64,000 bases of DNA from the NCBI GenBank assembly GCA_004123355.1, contig SCHM01000001.1, positions 7,822,193 through 7,886,192 on the forward strand. Reading direction: 5' to 3'. The translations under genes were made by a program, and so were the position numbers. The notes under the pieces are model-generated. The model was not told where the DNA came from. It saw only the letters and a program-made list of their open reading frames with translations, and ran no database searches. Shown here in pieces: positions 26,303 through 39,701 of this stretch. The DNA is from Amphirosellinia nigrospora (taxonomy: Eukaryota; Ascomycota; Sordariomycetes; Xylariales; Xylariaceae). Each line of letters starts with the position of its first letter. The stretch's first letter is position 1.

Positions 26303-29300
26303 ATGGAGAGCTCCTATTCCGAGGACATTGCTGTCGTTGGCCTCGGTCTCCGCTTCCCGGGAGACGCCACCGACCCGGAGTCCTTCTATAACCTGCTTCG
26401 TCAGGGCAAATCTGCGCTGGTGAGACGCCAGCTGACAGATATAACCTCGATTCTTTTTACCATCCTGATCAAGAACGTCTTGGCGCCGTAAGTAACAGAT
26501 ATTGCTAGCTACAAGTGATCTATCTAGGTTATGAGAGGCGGATACTGATTTTGGAGAGGGTGGCACTCTACCCTTTTATTGTACTATCTTCTATAGCACA
26601 AGGCTGTTCTTCAGCACTACTCGCTACAAATATCACATTGCTTCTATATTCAACCAATTCCACAGATAAGTGCTGACTGAAACCAGGTGAACGTACGACA
26701 TGCACACTATCTGAAAGATGATATATCAGCTTTCGATGCCGCATTCTTCTCCATCACACCAAATGAGGCCGTATACATGGATCCTCAACAGCGAGGGCTT
26801 CTGGAGACTGTCTATCATGCTCTGGAAAATGGTAAGTCTCTAGGCCCTTTAAATTGCCCCTATAATATGATTAGTCAGTTATTGTTGATATATCTCATAA
26901 GCTGGCATACCCTCGACAAGGCGATGGGTCTCGGACTTCGGTACACATTGGTTGCTTCACTCGCGAATACGACAGTATCTTGTGCCGTGACCCAGAAATC
27001 GACCTGAAATACATCGCTACCGGAACTGGCACGCGCTGCTGTCCAACAGGCTGAGTTGGTTCTATGATTTTCGCGCCCTAGCTTGACGTTAGACTCGGCT
27101 TGTTCCAGTAGTCTCAATGCCGTTCATCTTGGTTGCCAAGTCTCAAGTCCGGCGAGTCAATATGGTGAGTTAAAGGATCTCACATTACATGCAAATTTGG
27201 GTCGACGTGCTGACTGAGATGATTGGGCCGTTGTTGGTGGCTGCAATCTCTTTTATAACCCGGACACCATGATTCCACTGACGAGTCTTGGGTTCCTTTC
27301 ACCAGATGGAAAGTGTCACACCTTTGACAGCAGCGCCAACGGCTACTCGAGAGTGAAGGCTTCGCATAGTTATTTTGAAGCGAGTATCAGATGCTGTCCG
27401 TGACGGCGACGTGATTAGAGCTGTCGTCCGCGCTACATCGTCCAATCAAACGGAAAGTCGCCCGGAATCACGCAACCTACCCGCCGGGGCCAGGTTGCTC
27501 TGATCCGTGAGGCATACGAGAAATCGGGTCTGGATCCTGGGGTGACACGATACTTTGAGGCGCATGGGACTGCACCGCCATGGGTGACCCAATTGAAGCC
27601 AGCGCCATAAGCGATGTCTTCACACCCTTCAGGACATCAGACGAGCCCATGTATGTAGGCGCGCTGAAGAGCAACATCGACACCTCGAAGTGCGGCTGGT
27701 ATCGCCGGCTTCATTAAGGCTATATTCGTGCTCGAAGGTGGCATTATTCCTAAGAACCTGTGGTTCAAGGAGGTGAATCCTAAGATCCCGGCCGACAAGT
27801 GGCACATCAAATTCCCAGTAATGGCGACAGCGTGGCCGCAGGAGGGGCTACGAAGAGCGTCGATCAACTCCTTCGGCTACGGTGGTAGTAACGCCCACGT
27901 CATCCTCGACGATGCCTATTTTTACTTACGTGGCCGCAAGCTGAATGGACACCATAAAACCGAGCTGAAGCCGAAGGTGGCTTTGGCCATATCGGAGGCC
28001 CCAGGCAGAACGGCATCGATTGTCATGAAGCAAATGGTATAAGTGGCCACATGGCCAACGGAGTAAATGGCCATATCGACAAACAAGAAATGAACAGGGT
28101 CTTCGTCTTCTCGTCAAAAGACGAAGAAGGTATTAAGCGCATCACCGAGTCGTATTATGGGTTCATCGAGAGACAAGCACTTATCATCAAAAGCCAGGGC
28201 GAGGATCCTTACCTCGGCGATTTGAGCTACACTCTTCATTATAACCGGAGCCACTTCCAATGGCGATACAGCGTTTGGCGAAGGACGTAAACACCCTCAA
28301 AACTGCACTGACTGCTTCTCCAGTCGCGGTGCGCTCTGGGTCTACCGGCAGACTCGCACTTGTCTTCACTGGCCAAGGAGCTCAATGGCCGGCCATGGGT
28401 CGCGACCTCATCCGATTCCCTGTGTTCATGGGTAGCGTACGCCATGCTGATCAGTATTTGGAAAAGCTTGGTTCCCCCTTTTCGTTTCTGGGGGAATTAG
28501 CCCCGAGCCAAAAATCTGTGGTTAATGAAGCCGCATACAGCCAGCCGATGTGCACTGTTCTACAAGTCGCCTTGGTCGAGTTACTGCAGAGTTGGGGTAT
28601 AGAAGTTGGAGCCGTAGTTGGTCATTCTTCCGGAGAGATCGTTGCTGCGTTCGCTGCCGGGCCATCTCGCGCCAGAGCGCCTGGAGAATTGCCTACTACC
28701 GCGGTAAGCTTTCTTCAGAGCTGAAGTGTGACGGCGCTATGTTGGCGGCTGCCTTGTCTTCACAGGCTGCTAGGGACTACATTGAAAAGGTTGACTTAAG
28801 CGACGGAGAACTCTTGACTATTGCTTGTCACAACAGTCCCAAGAGCGTAACGATTAGCGGAACTACAGACAGTGTCGAAATACTTCAAGCCCTCCTAGAC
28901 AAAGATTCCATCTTTAATCGGAGACTCAAGGTCACAATCCCATATCATTCCACTTATATGAACAAAATAGCGGATTCGTATCGGCGGCTAGTTGGCGATG
29001 TGGAAGCTCGAGACGGCGGCCAAGATTTTCCTGTTGCGCCTGTCTATTACTCGTCTCTGACAGGTGACGTCGTACCGCTGCAGGCGCTCCAGTCGCAGAA
29101 TACTGGTCAATAACTTGGTCTCGACGGTAAAATTCTCGGAAGCAGTATCGAAGATGCTTAGCAGCCATTCAAAGAGAGGCAAGGGTTGAAAGCTACGCAC
29201 CCGATAACTCCCGTGTCAGAGCTATTAGAGATCGGTCCTCATTCTGCGCTACAGGGACCTCTTCGAGAAATTATGGAGAAGATTCCAGGCGTCAAAGATG

Positions 29301-32300
29301 TCTCCTATAAGGCTATCATCAAGAGGAAGTTCAACGGAGTAGAAACCGCCTTGGAAGCTGCTGGGTGGCTCTGGAGTCGTGGACAAGCCATCGACATACA
29401 TACTGTTAACACTGCCAAGGGCACCCCTGCTCCCAGCATGCTGACAGACCTCCCGCCCTATCCATTCAACCATTCAAAGACGTTCTGGAAAGAGAGTCGT
29501 CTGAGCAAGGGATATCGATTCCGCCAAAGCCCCAGACTTGAGCTGCTTGGTGCCCCAGTGCCAGACTGGAAAAGTCCAACGCCATCTGGCGAAACTGGAT
29601 TCGTCTCAGTGAGAACCCCTGGATTAGAGACCATAGAATTACCGGCAGTCTTCTCTATCCAGGTGCTGTATTAGTCATGGCGATTGAAGCGAGCAAGCAG
29701 TTGCTCAAGCCGAAGAAAGTCCTCAGGGCTTTCGAATGAAGAGTCGTATTCCAGGTCGCACTGCGCATCCCGACGAGCACGGACGGCATCGAAACAAGCT
29801 TCCAGATCCGGCCGTACTTGGATGTTGGCAAGCACCTCATCGTCATGGAACGAGTTCTTACTCTCTAGCCACGATGGTGAAGATGGAACCACTGCCGTGT
29901 TGATTCAGCCAGAATATCAAACTCCATAATCCTATCGACGACGGAAATGAAGAGCGCCTAACCTCGCAACAGTACATAAAAGCGTTTAAAGAGGCAGAAG
30001 CCTCCTGTAAAGAAACTGTCTCTTCAAAGCAACTATATGAGCTTCTTCGTACCACTGGCTTTGACTTTGGAGAACTTTCCAACCCTTTCAAGGTCTCCAT
30101 TGACGACCATCAAGGGGCAGTCGCCACGATCAAGGCCCCGAACATTGCGGACAAGATGCCACACGGCTATGTCCAACCCCACTTGATCCATCCCACGACT
30201 CTGGATGGTGTTATACAATCGGTCATCGTTGCTTTGACCCGTGGTGGGCGCAAGGCTCGCGACGCCATGGTGCCGACTGGCATCCAAAGCCTCTGGATCT
30301 CTGCGACTCGAGACGACAGCTTTGGCGAACTCCGTGTATCCGCCAAGGCAGAAAGACTAGGTCTCCGCCAATCGACCGCTTCCGTCGCAGCAAGACACTC
30401 GGGCTTGGACAAGCCAGCGCTCATTATCGAAGGCCTGGTATCGACGGCCATCTCGGGCCGCCAGGAAGACCAATCAAATACTCGTGGCGCACATCACCAT
30501 CTGAGCTTCAACATAGACTGGAAACCAGACGTGACCTTCTTCAGCCAGGAATCCCTCGGGAAAGTCTTCCCTTCGTTGGAAGAACGCGCCGATGAAGACC
30601 CGACCGAGCTGATCGCAGACGTCGAGGCCATTTGCTACATATATCTACGCCGCTACTTCAAGCTCGGCGCCAAAGGCAAAGTGACGGCGACAAGACCTTG
30701 GTATAAGCAATATATTGCGTGGGCAGAACATCAGCTTGCCCGGCACAACCGCGGAGAACTTTTTCACGATGCCAATAACAACTGGGATAGGATATCCGAG
30801 GACGAAGAAGCCTTCCGCAAGCTTGAGGCCAAGCTGGAAAACAGTAGCCCAGAAGCCAAGATGAGCGTGATCGTCGGACGGGCTCTCCCTCAGATCTTGG
30901 CAGGCGAGGCCGACCCTCTCGAGATCTTCTTCCGAGATTCCGTGATGGAGAACGTGTACCGACACGGCACCGGTGCCGAGATCTGCTACTCTTATCTCTC
31001 CAGTTACATCGACTCGCTCGCCCACAAGCACAGCGATCTCGTCATTCTCGAAGTAGGCGCTGGTACGGGTGGTGCTACAAAGCCTATCCTCGAGACACTG
31101 ACTCGCCACGGTGACGAAGAGGTCGGGGCTGGTCGTTTTGAGAGATACGACTTCACCGATATCTCGCCCTCTTTCTTCGAGACAGCCAAGGAGACATTCA
31201 AGACGACGGCCGGCCGGATGCGGTTCAAGACCCTCAACATCGAGAATGACCCGCAAGAGCAAGACTTCGAGCCTGACCAGTACGATATCATTATCGCTGG
31301 GAATGTCGTCCACGCGACGAAGAATATTGATCACACCCTAAAGAACCTACGGAACCTACTAAAGCCCGGCGGCAAGCTAATCCTCCATGAGCTTACAAAT
31401 CCGGCGATGGTCCGAACTGGTTTCGGCTTTGGCCTACTCCCGGTTGGTGGTTATCTGAGGAATCACATCGTGCATGGGGGCCGTTGCTATCGTCGACTGG
31501 TTGGGAAACTCATCTAAAGCGTAGCGGTTACACTGGTGTGGATCTCTGCTTCGAAGACTACCCTGATGAGCCCAATAAGTTGAACAGCATCATCGTTTCA
31601 ACTCGCGAAGCGCCCGTTCCGCAACCCGCCCGCTGTCATCGGTCATCATGGTCATTGATGGAGAGTCAGACTTCCAGCGTTCTGTGGCTGCAGACATTCG
31701 TAGTGGTGTCCTTGCATTGGGTCACAACAGTGTGATGTCGTCGAGATACACCAGATAAGCGACGTCGACCTGGCTCAGAAGATATGCATTATTCTCGTCG
31801 AAGTCGAAGGCGCGAGTCTTTTATTAGATATCGACGAAGCTAAACTTAAGGCTCTGAAGAAGATGACTTCCGCCCCAGAATCTCTTGTATGGCTAACCCT
31901 TGGAGGCGGTCCGGCATCGCAGTATCCCAACAGCGAGGTGGTGACTGGCCTCGCCAGAGTTATCAGGCAGGAGAATCCAACGATCAATATTCTGACCATT
32001 GCCATCGAAAAGATCCGTAGTGCAGCTGCAGTCGCGGAGCCACCATCCGCGTCATTAATTCAGCTTGGACAAAGGGCAGAGACGTGAGCGATAACGCTTT
32101 CTGGGAGTCTGATGGTGTCATTCACGTTAGTCGTCTAGTAGAAGCGAGCTACATGAACGATGCCATCGCACGCAAGACCACGCCACCTATCGCACAACCT
32201 CAAGCATTCGGTAGTGATCCCGACCGTGCTTTGAAGCTGGTTATCGCGTCTCCGGGTCTCCTCGACAGCCTTCAGTTTGTCAGTGACCCTGTATACGATC

Positions 32301-34461
32301 AGCCACTCCCCGAAGGCTACGTCGAGTGGAAAGTTGAGGCTGCTGGCCTTAACTTCCTCGACATAATGATTGCTCTCGGCCAGGTCATCGGTAACGATCT
32401 AGGGGTCGAGGGTGCGGGCGTTGTCACTCGCACCGGTCCGAACTCGAAATTCAAAAGGGGCGACCGTGTCTGTGGCATCTCTGCCGGTACTTTCAGCACA
32501 TACGCCAGGGTTGCCGAGACGAATCTCGCTAAAATCCCAGACAGTCTATCGTTCAGGGTTGCAGCAGGACTGACTGTTGTGTTCGTAACAGCATACTGCG
32601 CCCTCTACAACATTGCAGACATTCAAGAAGGCGAGTCTGTCTTGATTCATGCTGCTGCTGGAGGTGTGGGCCAAGCATGCATCCAACTTGCCAAACATCG
32701 AGGGGCAGAGATCTATGCCACAATCGGGTCTCTTGAAAAGCGTGACTTGCTCATCAACAACTACAATATTCCCTGACCATATTTTCTCGAGCAGAGATCT
32801 TGTGTTCGCCCAGAGCATCAAGCGGATGACAGGAGGTCGTGGCGTCGATGTTGCCGTCAACTCGCTCTCTGGCGATGCCCTGAGGGCTACTTGGGACTGC
32901 ATCGCGCCGTTTGGACGTTTCGTAGAAGTAGGCAAGGTGGACATCTACTCGTCAGCCCGGCTTAACATGGAGAAATTTAAGAATAATGTCAGCTTCGAGT
33001 TCGTAGATATCAGCTACCTCGCCAAGAACAAGGGCAAGAAGTTCGCAGCAATAATGGACGATTTGATGAGCTTGGTGAACGGCGGCCACATCGGAGAACT
33101 CCACCCTACCCAGGCATTTACTTTCGGAGACATACACGAGGCATTCCGCTATATGCAGAGTGGCGCGCACTCAGGCAAGATCATCATGGAGCCGCATATC
33201 GATGACATTGTCCCCGTGGTTCCGAAAGCGGATAATACCTACGTATTCGACGAAAATGCATCATCGTAATATCCGGTGGTCTTGGCGGCCTGGGCCGATC
33301 TATTGCAAGATGGATGGCGAGGAGAGGCGCTAAGAATTTAATTCTGTTGTCGCGATCTGGCAATACGAAGTCGTCGTCGAGAGTACTCGTTAGAGAGCTA
33401 GAGGCAAAGGGGTGATTGTGGCCACGCCTCAGTGCGACGTATCTGACGTCGAGTCGTTAAAATCTGCTCTCGAAGATTGCTCGAAGAAGGGAATGCCCCT
33501 GTCAGAGGCTGTATCCAAGGATCCATGGTCTTGAAGGTCTGTCACCATGAACACACCCTCTCCAACTTGGACATTATGTATGACCAAAGAACTAACTCTA
33601 CTCATAGGATGGACTTTTCGAAAACATGTCACTAGAAAGCTATTACGCCGCCATCAAACCTAAGGTGCAAGGCTCCTGGAATCTGCACAATACCTGCCAC
33701 ACGACATGGACTTCTTCATTCTCCTGTCCTCTATCGCGACGATTCTCGGCAACCGTGGTCAGTCAAACTACAATATTGGCAATTCGTTCCAGGACGCGCT
33801 GGCAAGGTACCGGGTTCTTAACGGCCAGAAGGGAACGGCGCTAGACCTGGGCATGATTCTGTCGGTCGGGTACGTTGCCGAGACGGACTCTGACCTAGTC
33901 AACCACCTGCGCGACGTCGGCGTCGAGCCCATCCGCGAAGAGGAGTTCCACGCCGTGCTGGACGAACTATGCAACCCATCGCTCGGGCCGCAGTCGTTCG
34001 CGAAGGCGCAGATCACGCTAGGACTGCAGATGCCGGAGACGCGCATGGCAACCGGCGCCGAGGAGCCCGGGTGGATGCGTGACCCTCTCTTTCAGCACCT
34101 TCACCGCATCCGGACACTCGAGGGCACGGCTGACTCAGACGGCAAGAATATCAACTATGGCCTTCTCCTGGCCGGCTCGGACGGCTTCGACACGGCCGTC
34201 GAAATCGTCTACGGCGCGCTGGTCGAGAAGCTCGTCAAAGCCTTGAACATTTCGCCGTCCGACGTTGATCCCTCGAAGCCGCTGCACGCGCTCGGCGTGG
34301 ATTCCCTCGTGGCTGTCGAATTGCGAACTTGGATGCTTAAGCACTTCGACGCCGACGTCGCAGTGTTTGATTTAATGGAAGTGCCTTCCATTCAGGCTCT
34401 TGCTGCGTTGATTGCTTCAAGGAGCAGCTTCGTCGCTCAGGAGAGGACGAAAAGTGAGTAA
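26303..34461 (+). CDS. Highly reducing type I polyketide synthase (KS-AT-DH-MT-ER-KR-ACP), frame disrupted
   Basis: An iterative multidomain synthase of about 8.2 kb, the normal size for the family. KS starts at [13 protein letters not shown]; its Cys codon is 27,101-27,103 (DSACSSSL) and the EAHGT His codon is 27,563-27,565, with introns at about 26,490-26,686 and 26,832-26,900. AT has [12 protein letters not shown] and GHSSGE (Ser codon 28,626-28,628). DH has HxxxGxxxxP with its His codon at 29,632-29,634 and the LDGVIQ Asp codon at 30,204-30,206. C-MeT shows LEVGAGTGG at about 31,050. ER has [10 protein letters not shown] near 32,650. KR has [14 protein letters not shown] near 33,275 and a Ser/Tyr/Asn catalytic set near 33,720-33,790. 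ACP has GVDSL with the carrier Ser codon at 34,303-34,305. All signature residues are present, but frames change many times, most densely in KS and AT; the DH-MT stretch 30,156-31,517 is open throughout. There is no thioesterase, reductase or transferase release domain, as usual for this class. Confidence 0.95.
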
Positions 34462-36310
34462 GAGAGTGAGGTCTCAGTACCAAGACTTAAGCCGAAGCAC
34501 CATGACCCGCCCCACCGTAACAAGTTTAGCGCCACAGAGACTCATTCGCTCCCAATTTGAACGCAAGGAAATATTATTGAGGTAGGAAAAAAGCCTAATT
34601 ATAACAACTGTCTTATCTCTTTGGATAGCTTCTAAAGCCAGTATTATTATGTTTTATTATTCCTTAATAATGTATGTAACTAAAACTTATAATGGATAAA
34701 TAATTGCTAAATTACATCCTGAGCCAGAGACATAAGCACCCTAGACCAATTCAATGTATAATACACAATACTCGAAACTTGTGTCATTAGGTTATATATC
34801 TATTTATACAGCCGCGCGCTTCGTAACGTCTACAAGTAGCCGAATGACCAGCAGATTCGAGTTGAGGGGAACTGTGACAAGGGCTTGCACTCAAGTGCTT
34901 GGAATTTGGAGTTCAATTCAGCTAATAATCTCTTGGGGGTCTCTAGGGGCTCTGGTTTCCTAATTCTGACTTCAGTGTAGCCTCGCCTATGCCCTCAATT
35001 TATAGACGAATTCCTAGGACTTCTGCCTCCTCGTGCTCCTGTGGCTAAGTCCGTGTGACATCAAACAACAACCTACCATAACCATACCCAGCATCTTGTA
35101 AGTAACATTCAAACTCTCTAGTTCTGTTCCGATCATTCGAAGTCCGCAAGCCTTCGGCGATGGCAAGAAAAGTAACAGATTCGATTAATTAACCGGATAG
35201 TCAGTAGTCTAAGCGCGCTGGCGCGATGTTAACCCATGATCTATGGCCAACGATAGATAACACGAAGGCTTCCGTGAATACGGTCCAATGAAACGTATAT
35301 ATCACGCGAAGTCAGCTTTAGATAGTAAAGCAGCATCGTTGTCGCTGACGGGGAGGATTGTCACGTCTCTATTACTACCCTCCAATTTGAACCAACTTGC
35401 TTTCACAATTGGTCTCGCGGGGTGGCACAGCGACGTCTAGGTGCAACCCCTCATTGATGTTACATGCGAAGGAATGGGAAGAGCCGAGATAGTTTGCTTC
35501 TTGCCTTGGGGAAATATATACGTGGCGTCGAGGCCAGTTTCAGCGCCAAGATAAATTTACTTCTTGTTCAACGTACCCGTACTGGTCCAGAGATTCATTC
35601 GGCGACGTCTGAATTTAGCAACAAGTTGCCGCATTATCATTTTGCCATATGATCAGAGTGAAATGGAGGTTTAGGCTCTGAGGGTCGAGGAATACTAGAG
35701 TCGATTGAAGTTTGGTGTACACAATAGCATCCCATCATCTTACTTTTTGCGACGAGTATCACAATGTCTTAAAGTTCGTGCACCATATAAACTATAATGG
35801 CCTCATATTGGCATTTCCTGTAGCTTACTAAAGAAAAGATATTACCGAGCTACAGTACACTAACTTTTTCTTCAAATTGCCGCACAAAAAACCTTGTCTT
35901 ACTAAGTGTACGTAGCGTCGAGATTATCCTTTGTTTGGCCTGTATAATTCCAAAGAGATGAGTAGAATGTATGGTTTTCTAGCGGTTGATCCTTCCCTAT
36001 TGATCTCGATCACCCGACCGGGACCCGGCCACCGCCCGGCTTGCTGCCGTAATTTACTAGGATATGTAGCCGCATTCTAAATGCTCCTTGCAAGTAGGCA
36101 AAATACCGATGTTTATATTGTCCTTGAATTATAATGAGCCCTCAACTTGTCACTTTCCTAGCAGAGTGCTTGATATCTTAGCACTGAGAGGTATATTATC
36201 CATTGTATACGCGCACGCTTTGAATGTAGCAGTGTTGTAGTGGTTTATATGTATCGGAAAGTAAGACAGCGATGCAATTATGCAGACTAGCTTGCCTAGG
36301 ATTACATTGC
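34462..36310. other. Intergenic between PKS and inverted-repeat element
   Basis: About 1.85 kb with no recognisable gene on either strand; short open frames at 34,754-34,963 and 35,464-35,652 look like chance. Just after the PKS stop (34,560-34,720) an AT-rich stretch probably holds the 3' UTR and poly(A) signals. Confidence 0.5.
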
Positions 36311-36765
36311 CCTGCAGGCAGGTCTGATTTACGCAGCTGAAGTTTTACTATCTAACTCTGAAACTAGCCGTATTTGGCAGCCAACTTGGCTGGAAATCTA
36401 CAAAAACAGTCCACCCTGCCCGCGTAGTTAGAACGAACGAATAATTAACTTAATAATTAAATCAAGTAAAATTTTAAAAATTAAATCTAGAACGTAGTTA
36501 TTTTTTATATTTTTGGACATATTATATAATTTAAAACTAAACGATAAAGTTTACTACGCGATAATAACAATAGAATATAGAATCATACGTTAATATTTAC
36601 ATCAACGCGACCGTCCATATTAGATCTAACCTTGGCTTCTGCGATTACACAATAACCAATTATTTCTCATGATCAATTGATATAGTGGAGCAAACTACTA
36701 GATAGGGCTAGTTTCAGAGTTAGATAGTAGAACTTCAGCTGCGTAAATCTGACTTGCCCTGCAGG
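36311..36765. mobile_element. Non-autonomous inverted-repeat (MITE-like) element, 455 bp
   Basis: About 58 bp at 36,311-36,369 recur as the reverse complement at 36,707-36,765. The shared core includes GATTTACGCAGCTGAAGTT and CTATCTAACTCTGAAACTAG, with only a few differences. The 12-mer TTGCCCTGCAGG occurs as a direct repeat at 36,307-36,318 and 36,754-36,765. It may be a target-site duplication or part of the palindromic end CCTGCAGG. The interior has an AT-rich, RIP-like core (36,430-36,600) and no coding potential. It resembles a small internally deleted DNA transposon; the superfamily is not determined. It ends about 280 bp before the transporter start. Confidence 0.8.
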
Positions 36766-37042
36766 AGGGTAGTTTGACACTTACCAGAGTAGGATAAGCA
36801 TCGGTCCCTAGTTAGCACGCCATTTACGGCTAAAAAGTCGTGTAGCGTTGCCAAGAAATATTCGAGCATTAACGTCTTATAAAGTTTGGCCAGCCGGAAT
36901 CGCCCATGTGCCAATAGCGTGGTTTATGATGTGAGCTCGCGTCGCGTTGTGGGAGCTGTTTCCTCTCTACATAATTGTAGCTATCCTCACAACCGGTAGA
37001 GCGACCACCAGTGACATTTGGTTCAGTCTCTCGCTCGTAATA

Positions 37043-39081
37043 ATGGCGAGCCCAATCACGGACGAGAAGCCGCATTTGCGGGAGGAGCAATTACGCGGCC
37101 CTACCATCGAGGAGATCGCAGCAGGCTTGGATAAAGACACCGTCATACCGACAGATTCTGTTGATATCACCTATGCTCGCAAGGCTGCTGTGCTAAACCG
37201 GGCTATCAAAGATATTGGCATGGGAAGGTATCAATGGCAGCTCTTTGTTGTTATTGGTTTTGGCTGGGCTAGCGATAACCTCTGGCCCGTTGTCACCTCA
37301 CTCATCTTTGTAAGTGCTCTCGATGGCATAGTTGATTTCCATTTCTCCCTACAGTGTCATCATCTTTCTAATACGACCTGATAGACCCCTATCAAATCCG
37401 AGTTTCACCCTTCTAAGCCACCGCTATTGAACTTGGCCCAGAACCTTGGTCTACTTGCCGGTGCTGTTTTCTGGGGATTCGGCTGCGACGTCTTTGGTCG
37501 CCGCTGGGCATTTAACCTGACGCTGGGTTTGACGGCCGTATGGGGACTAATCGCCGCCAGCAGTCCCAACTTTGCTGCCATAGGGGTCTTTGATGCCCTA
37601 TGGAGCTTCGGAGTGGGTGGCAATCTACCGGTCGACTCTGCTATATTCCTGGAGTTCCTCCCTTCTTCACACCAGTATCTATTAACGGTTCTATCGGTCG
37701 ACTGGGCCTTGGCTCAAGTCGTAGCTAATCTCATTGCTTGGGGACTGCTAAGCAACTTCACTTGCGATGTTACCGATACTCATTGTACACGGGAGAAGAA
37801 TTTTGGATGGCGTTATTTCATGATCACAGTTGGTGGCCTGACTCTGATCATGTTTGCTATCCGATTTCTGGCCTTTAAAATTTACGAAAGCCCGAAATTC
37901 CTCATGGGTAAAGGAAAGGACGAGGAGGCTGTTCGCGTCGTCCATGAAGTCGCCCGACGAAACAACACAGAGTCTTGGTTGACCATCGATCACCTCAAGG
38001 CCTGCGAGCCCGAGGGTTATGAACAGCGCATCACAGCTAGCGACGCCGTCAAGCGCAAGTTGGAATCTGTTAACCTAACTCATATTCGCTCTCTCTTTGC
38101 AACCAAGAAGCTTGCGTATAGCACGGGAGCCCTTATGTTGGTGTGGGCATTGTAAGTCCAACATACCATTCCTTGGTCGTTATTGTCAGTAGGAGCAGGC
38201 GATTTTCAATTTTTTGAACCGTCTCATATAATTAACTCAAGAACATGAGTGTTTATGAGAGCAAGGCTACATAGCGCCCGCTCCTTGTTTTATCGTAGCA
38301 TACTCGAACGTCTCAAAATTTAGAGTGTCAGCTAACGAAACGCTTCCAGGATTGGGCTGGCCTTCCCGCTCTACCATGCCTATCTTCCATATCTGCAGGC
38401 CATCCGTGGCGCTCATTTTGGTGACGGATCAACGTACCTCACATACAGAAATAATCTGATCCTCGCTGTGAGTCTAACCGGCGTCAATTACTCCTGATCA
38501 CGTCCATACGGCGGAAAACCCACCGTTATTATTACTAGAAAGCCCAGGGTCGAGGATTTACCTAAGAAGATGCTAACATGATTGTTTAACAGGTGTTGGG
38601 CGTCCCAGGCGCCTTAGTCGGAGCAGGACTGGCTGAATTGCCAAGGATTGGCCGAAAGGGGGCCCTGGCGATTAGTACGATTCTGACCGGAGTATTCTTG
38701 TTCGGTAGTACCACGGCAACAAATTCAGCAGCTTTACTCGGTTGGAATTCTGCCTACTCATTCACATCAAATATTAGTAAGTAATTCTCCTCCTTTCTCA
38801 TCCTGGGGTGAATGAGGCCTTTGGTTATTGACTCGAAATTCGCAGTGTACGCCGTGCTATATGCCTTCACGCCAGAAGTATTCCCAACTCAGGACAGAGG
38901 AACTGGAAATGCTTTAACGGCTAGCTCGAATCGCATTTTCGGCATCTTTGCTCCCATCATCGCAATTTACGGAGATCTTACGACCGAAATACCGGTTTAT
39001 ATCAGCGGCGCTCTATTTATCGCGGCCGGTGTCATCGCCCTAACCCTACCGTTTGAGTCGAGAGGAAAAGCAAGTTTATAA
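37043..39081 (+). CDS. MFS transporter, sugar/SV2-like (5 exons, intact)
   Basis: A 12-helix major facilitator that would move a sugar, organic acid or metabolite across the plasma membrane. Exons 37,043-37,309, 37,385-38,151, 38,350-38,467, 38,593-38,776 and 38,846-39,081 sum to 1,572 nt, giving 523 residues with every splice phase consistent. Donors are GTAAGT or GTGAGT and all acceptors are AG. Landmarks are a soluble N terminus (MASPITDEKPHL), GFGWASDNLWPVV, the A-motif-like CDVFGRRWAFNL, IFLEFLPSSHQYLL, the mid-loop ESPKFLMGKG, TPEVFPTQDRGTGNALTAS, and a C-terminal LPFESRGKAS. Intron 2 is long for a fungus (198 bp). It is the only multi-exon gene in the window without a single frame break. 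Between the PKS and the FAD monooxygenase it may export the product, or take up its sugar. The start at 37,043 gives the conserved N terminus; an upstream in-frame ATG at 36,947 is less likely. Confidence 0.92.
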
Positions 39082-39701
39082 TCATGTACTAACTTTCTAC
39101 CATACGGCAACAAAGAAGGGGGGCTGTTGAAAGTGTTTGATATACATTTCAAAAAATTATCGTTAATGTGGTGAATAAACCACCCTAATACCCCATCTCG
39201 TCAGCGTTTCGATTGTTCTATCAGCGCACAACCAACCCATACACCCCAATGCACATCAATCTTGTATTATAGACAAAAGGGGTGTTTTCCAGACCAACCC
39301 CATTGATCCAGGTGCTTCTACCTGTCAGGGCTTAGCCCACTTCGCAATACAGACACCAGTTTGCGTTCGTTTATTGCTTCGTTCCGACCACGCCGCGACC
39401 ACGCCTTACATAGATTCTAAACTAATCGAGTCAGCCAATATCAATGCTGGATCGAGACGGCGATTATAAGCACAGGTCAAGGCATGCACATGTCTTCCTG
39501 ATAGTTATAAGGCTGTATGTGAAGTTGGGGCAACACATTCCTGGTTGCAATCCGAAGGTCAAATCATCTACGCTTCTAAAACCAAGATCGTACATAGGAA
39601 TATCCTGATAAATATAGTCACCGTCCATCCGGCTTATCTTCACGCATACTGATCCCACCCAGCCAAGACAGCGCGCAGAGTCGGTTGCTTAATACCGGCT
39701 T
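39082..39701. other. Intergenic, convergent MFS and FAD monooxygenase 3' ends
   Basis: About 620 bp. A 64-codon open frame at 39,464-39,658 (-) has protein-like composition but no motif I recognise. Otherwise I see only the two expected 3' UTRs. Confidence 0.45.

Noticed and set aside
30645-31334. Minus-strand open frame of 229 codons
   Set aside because: It is antisense to the open DH-MT section of the PKS, which has clear motifs on the plus strand.
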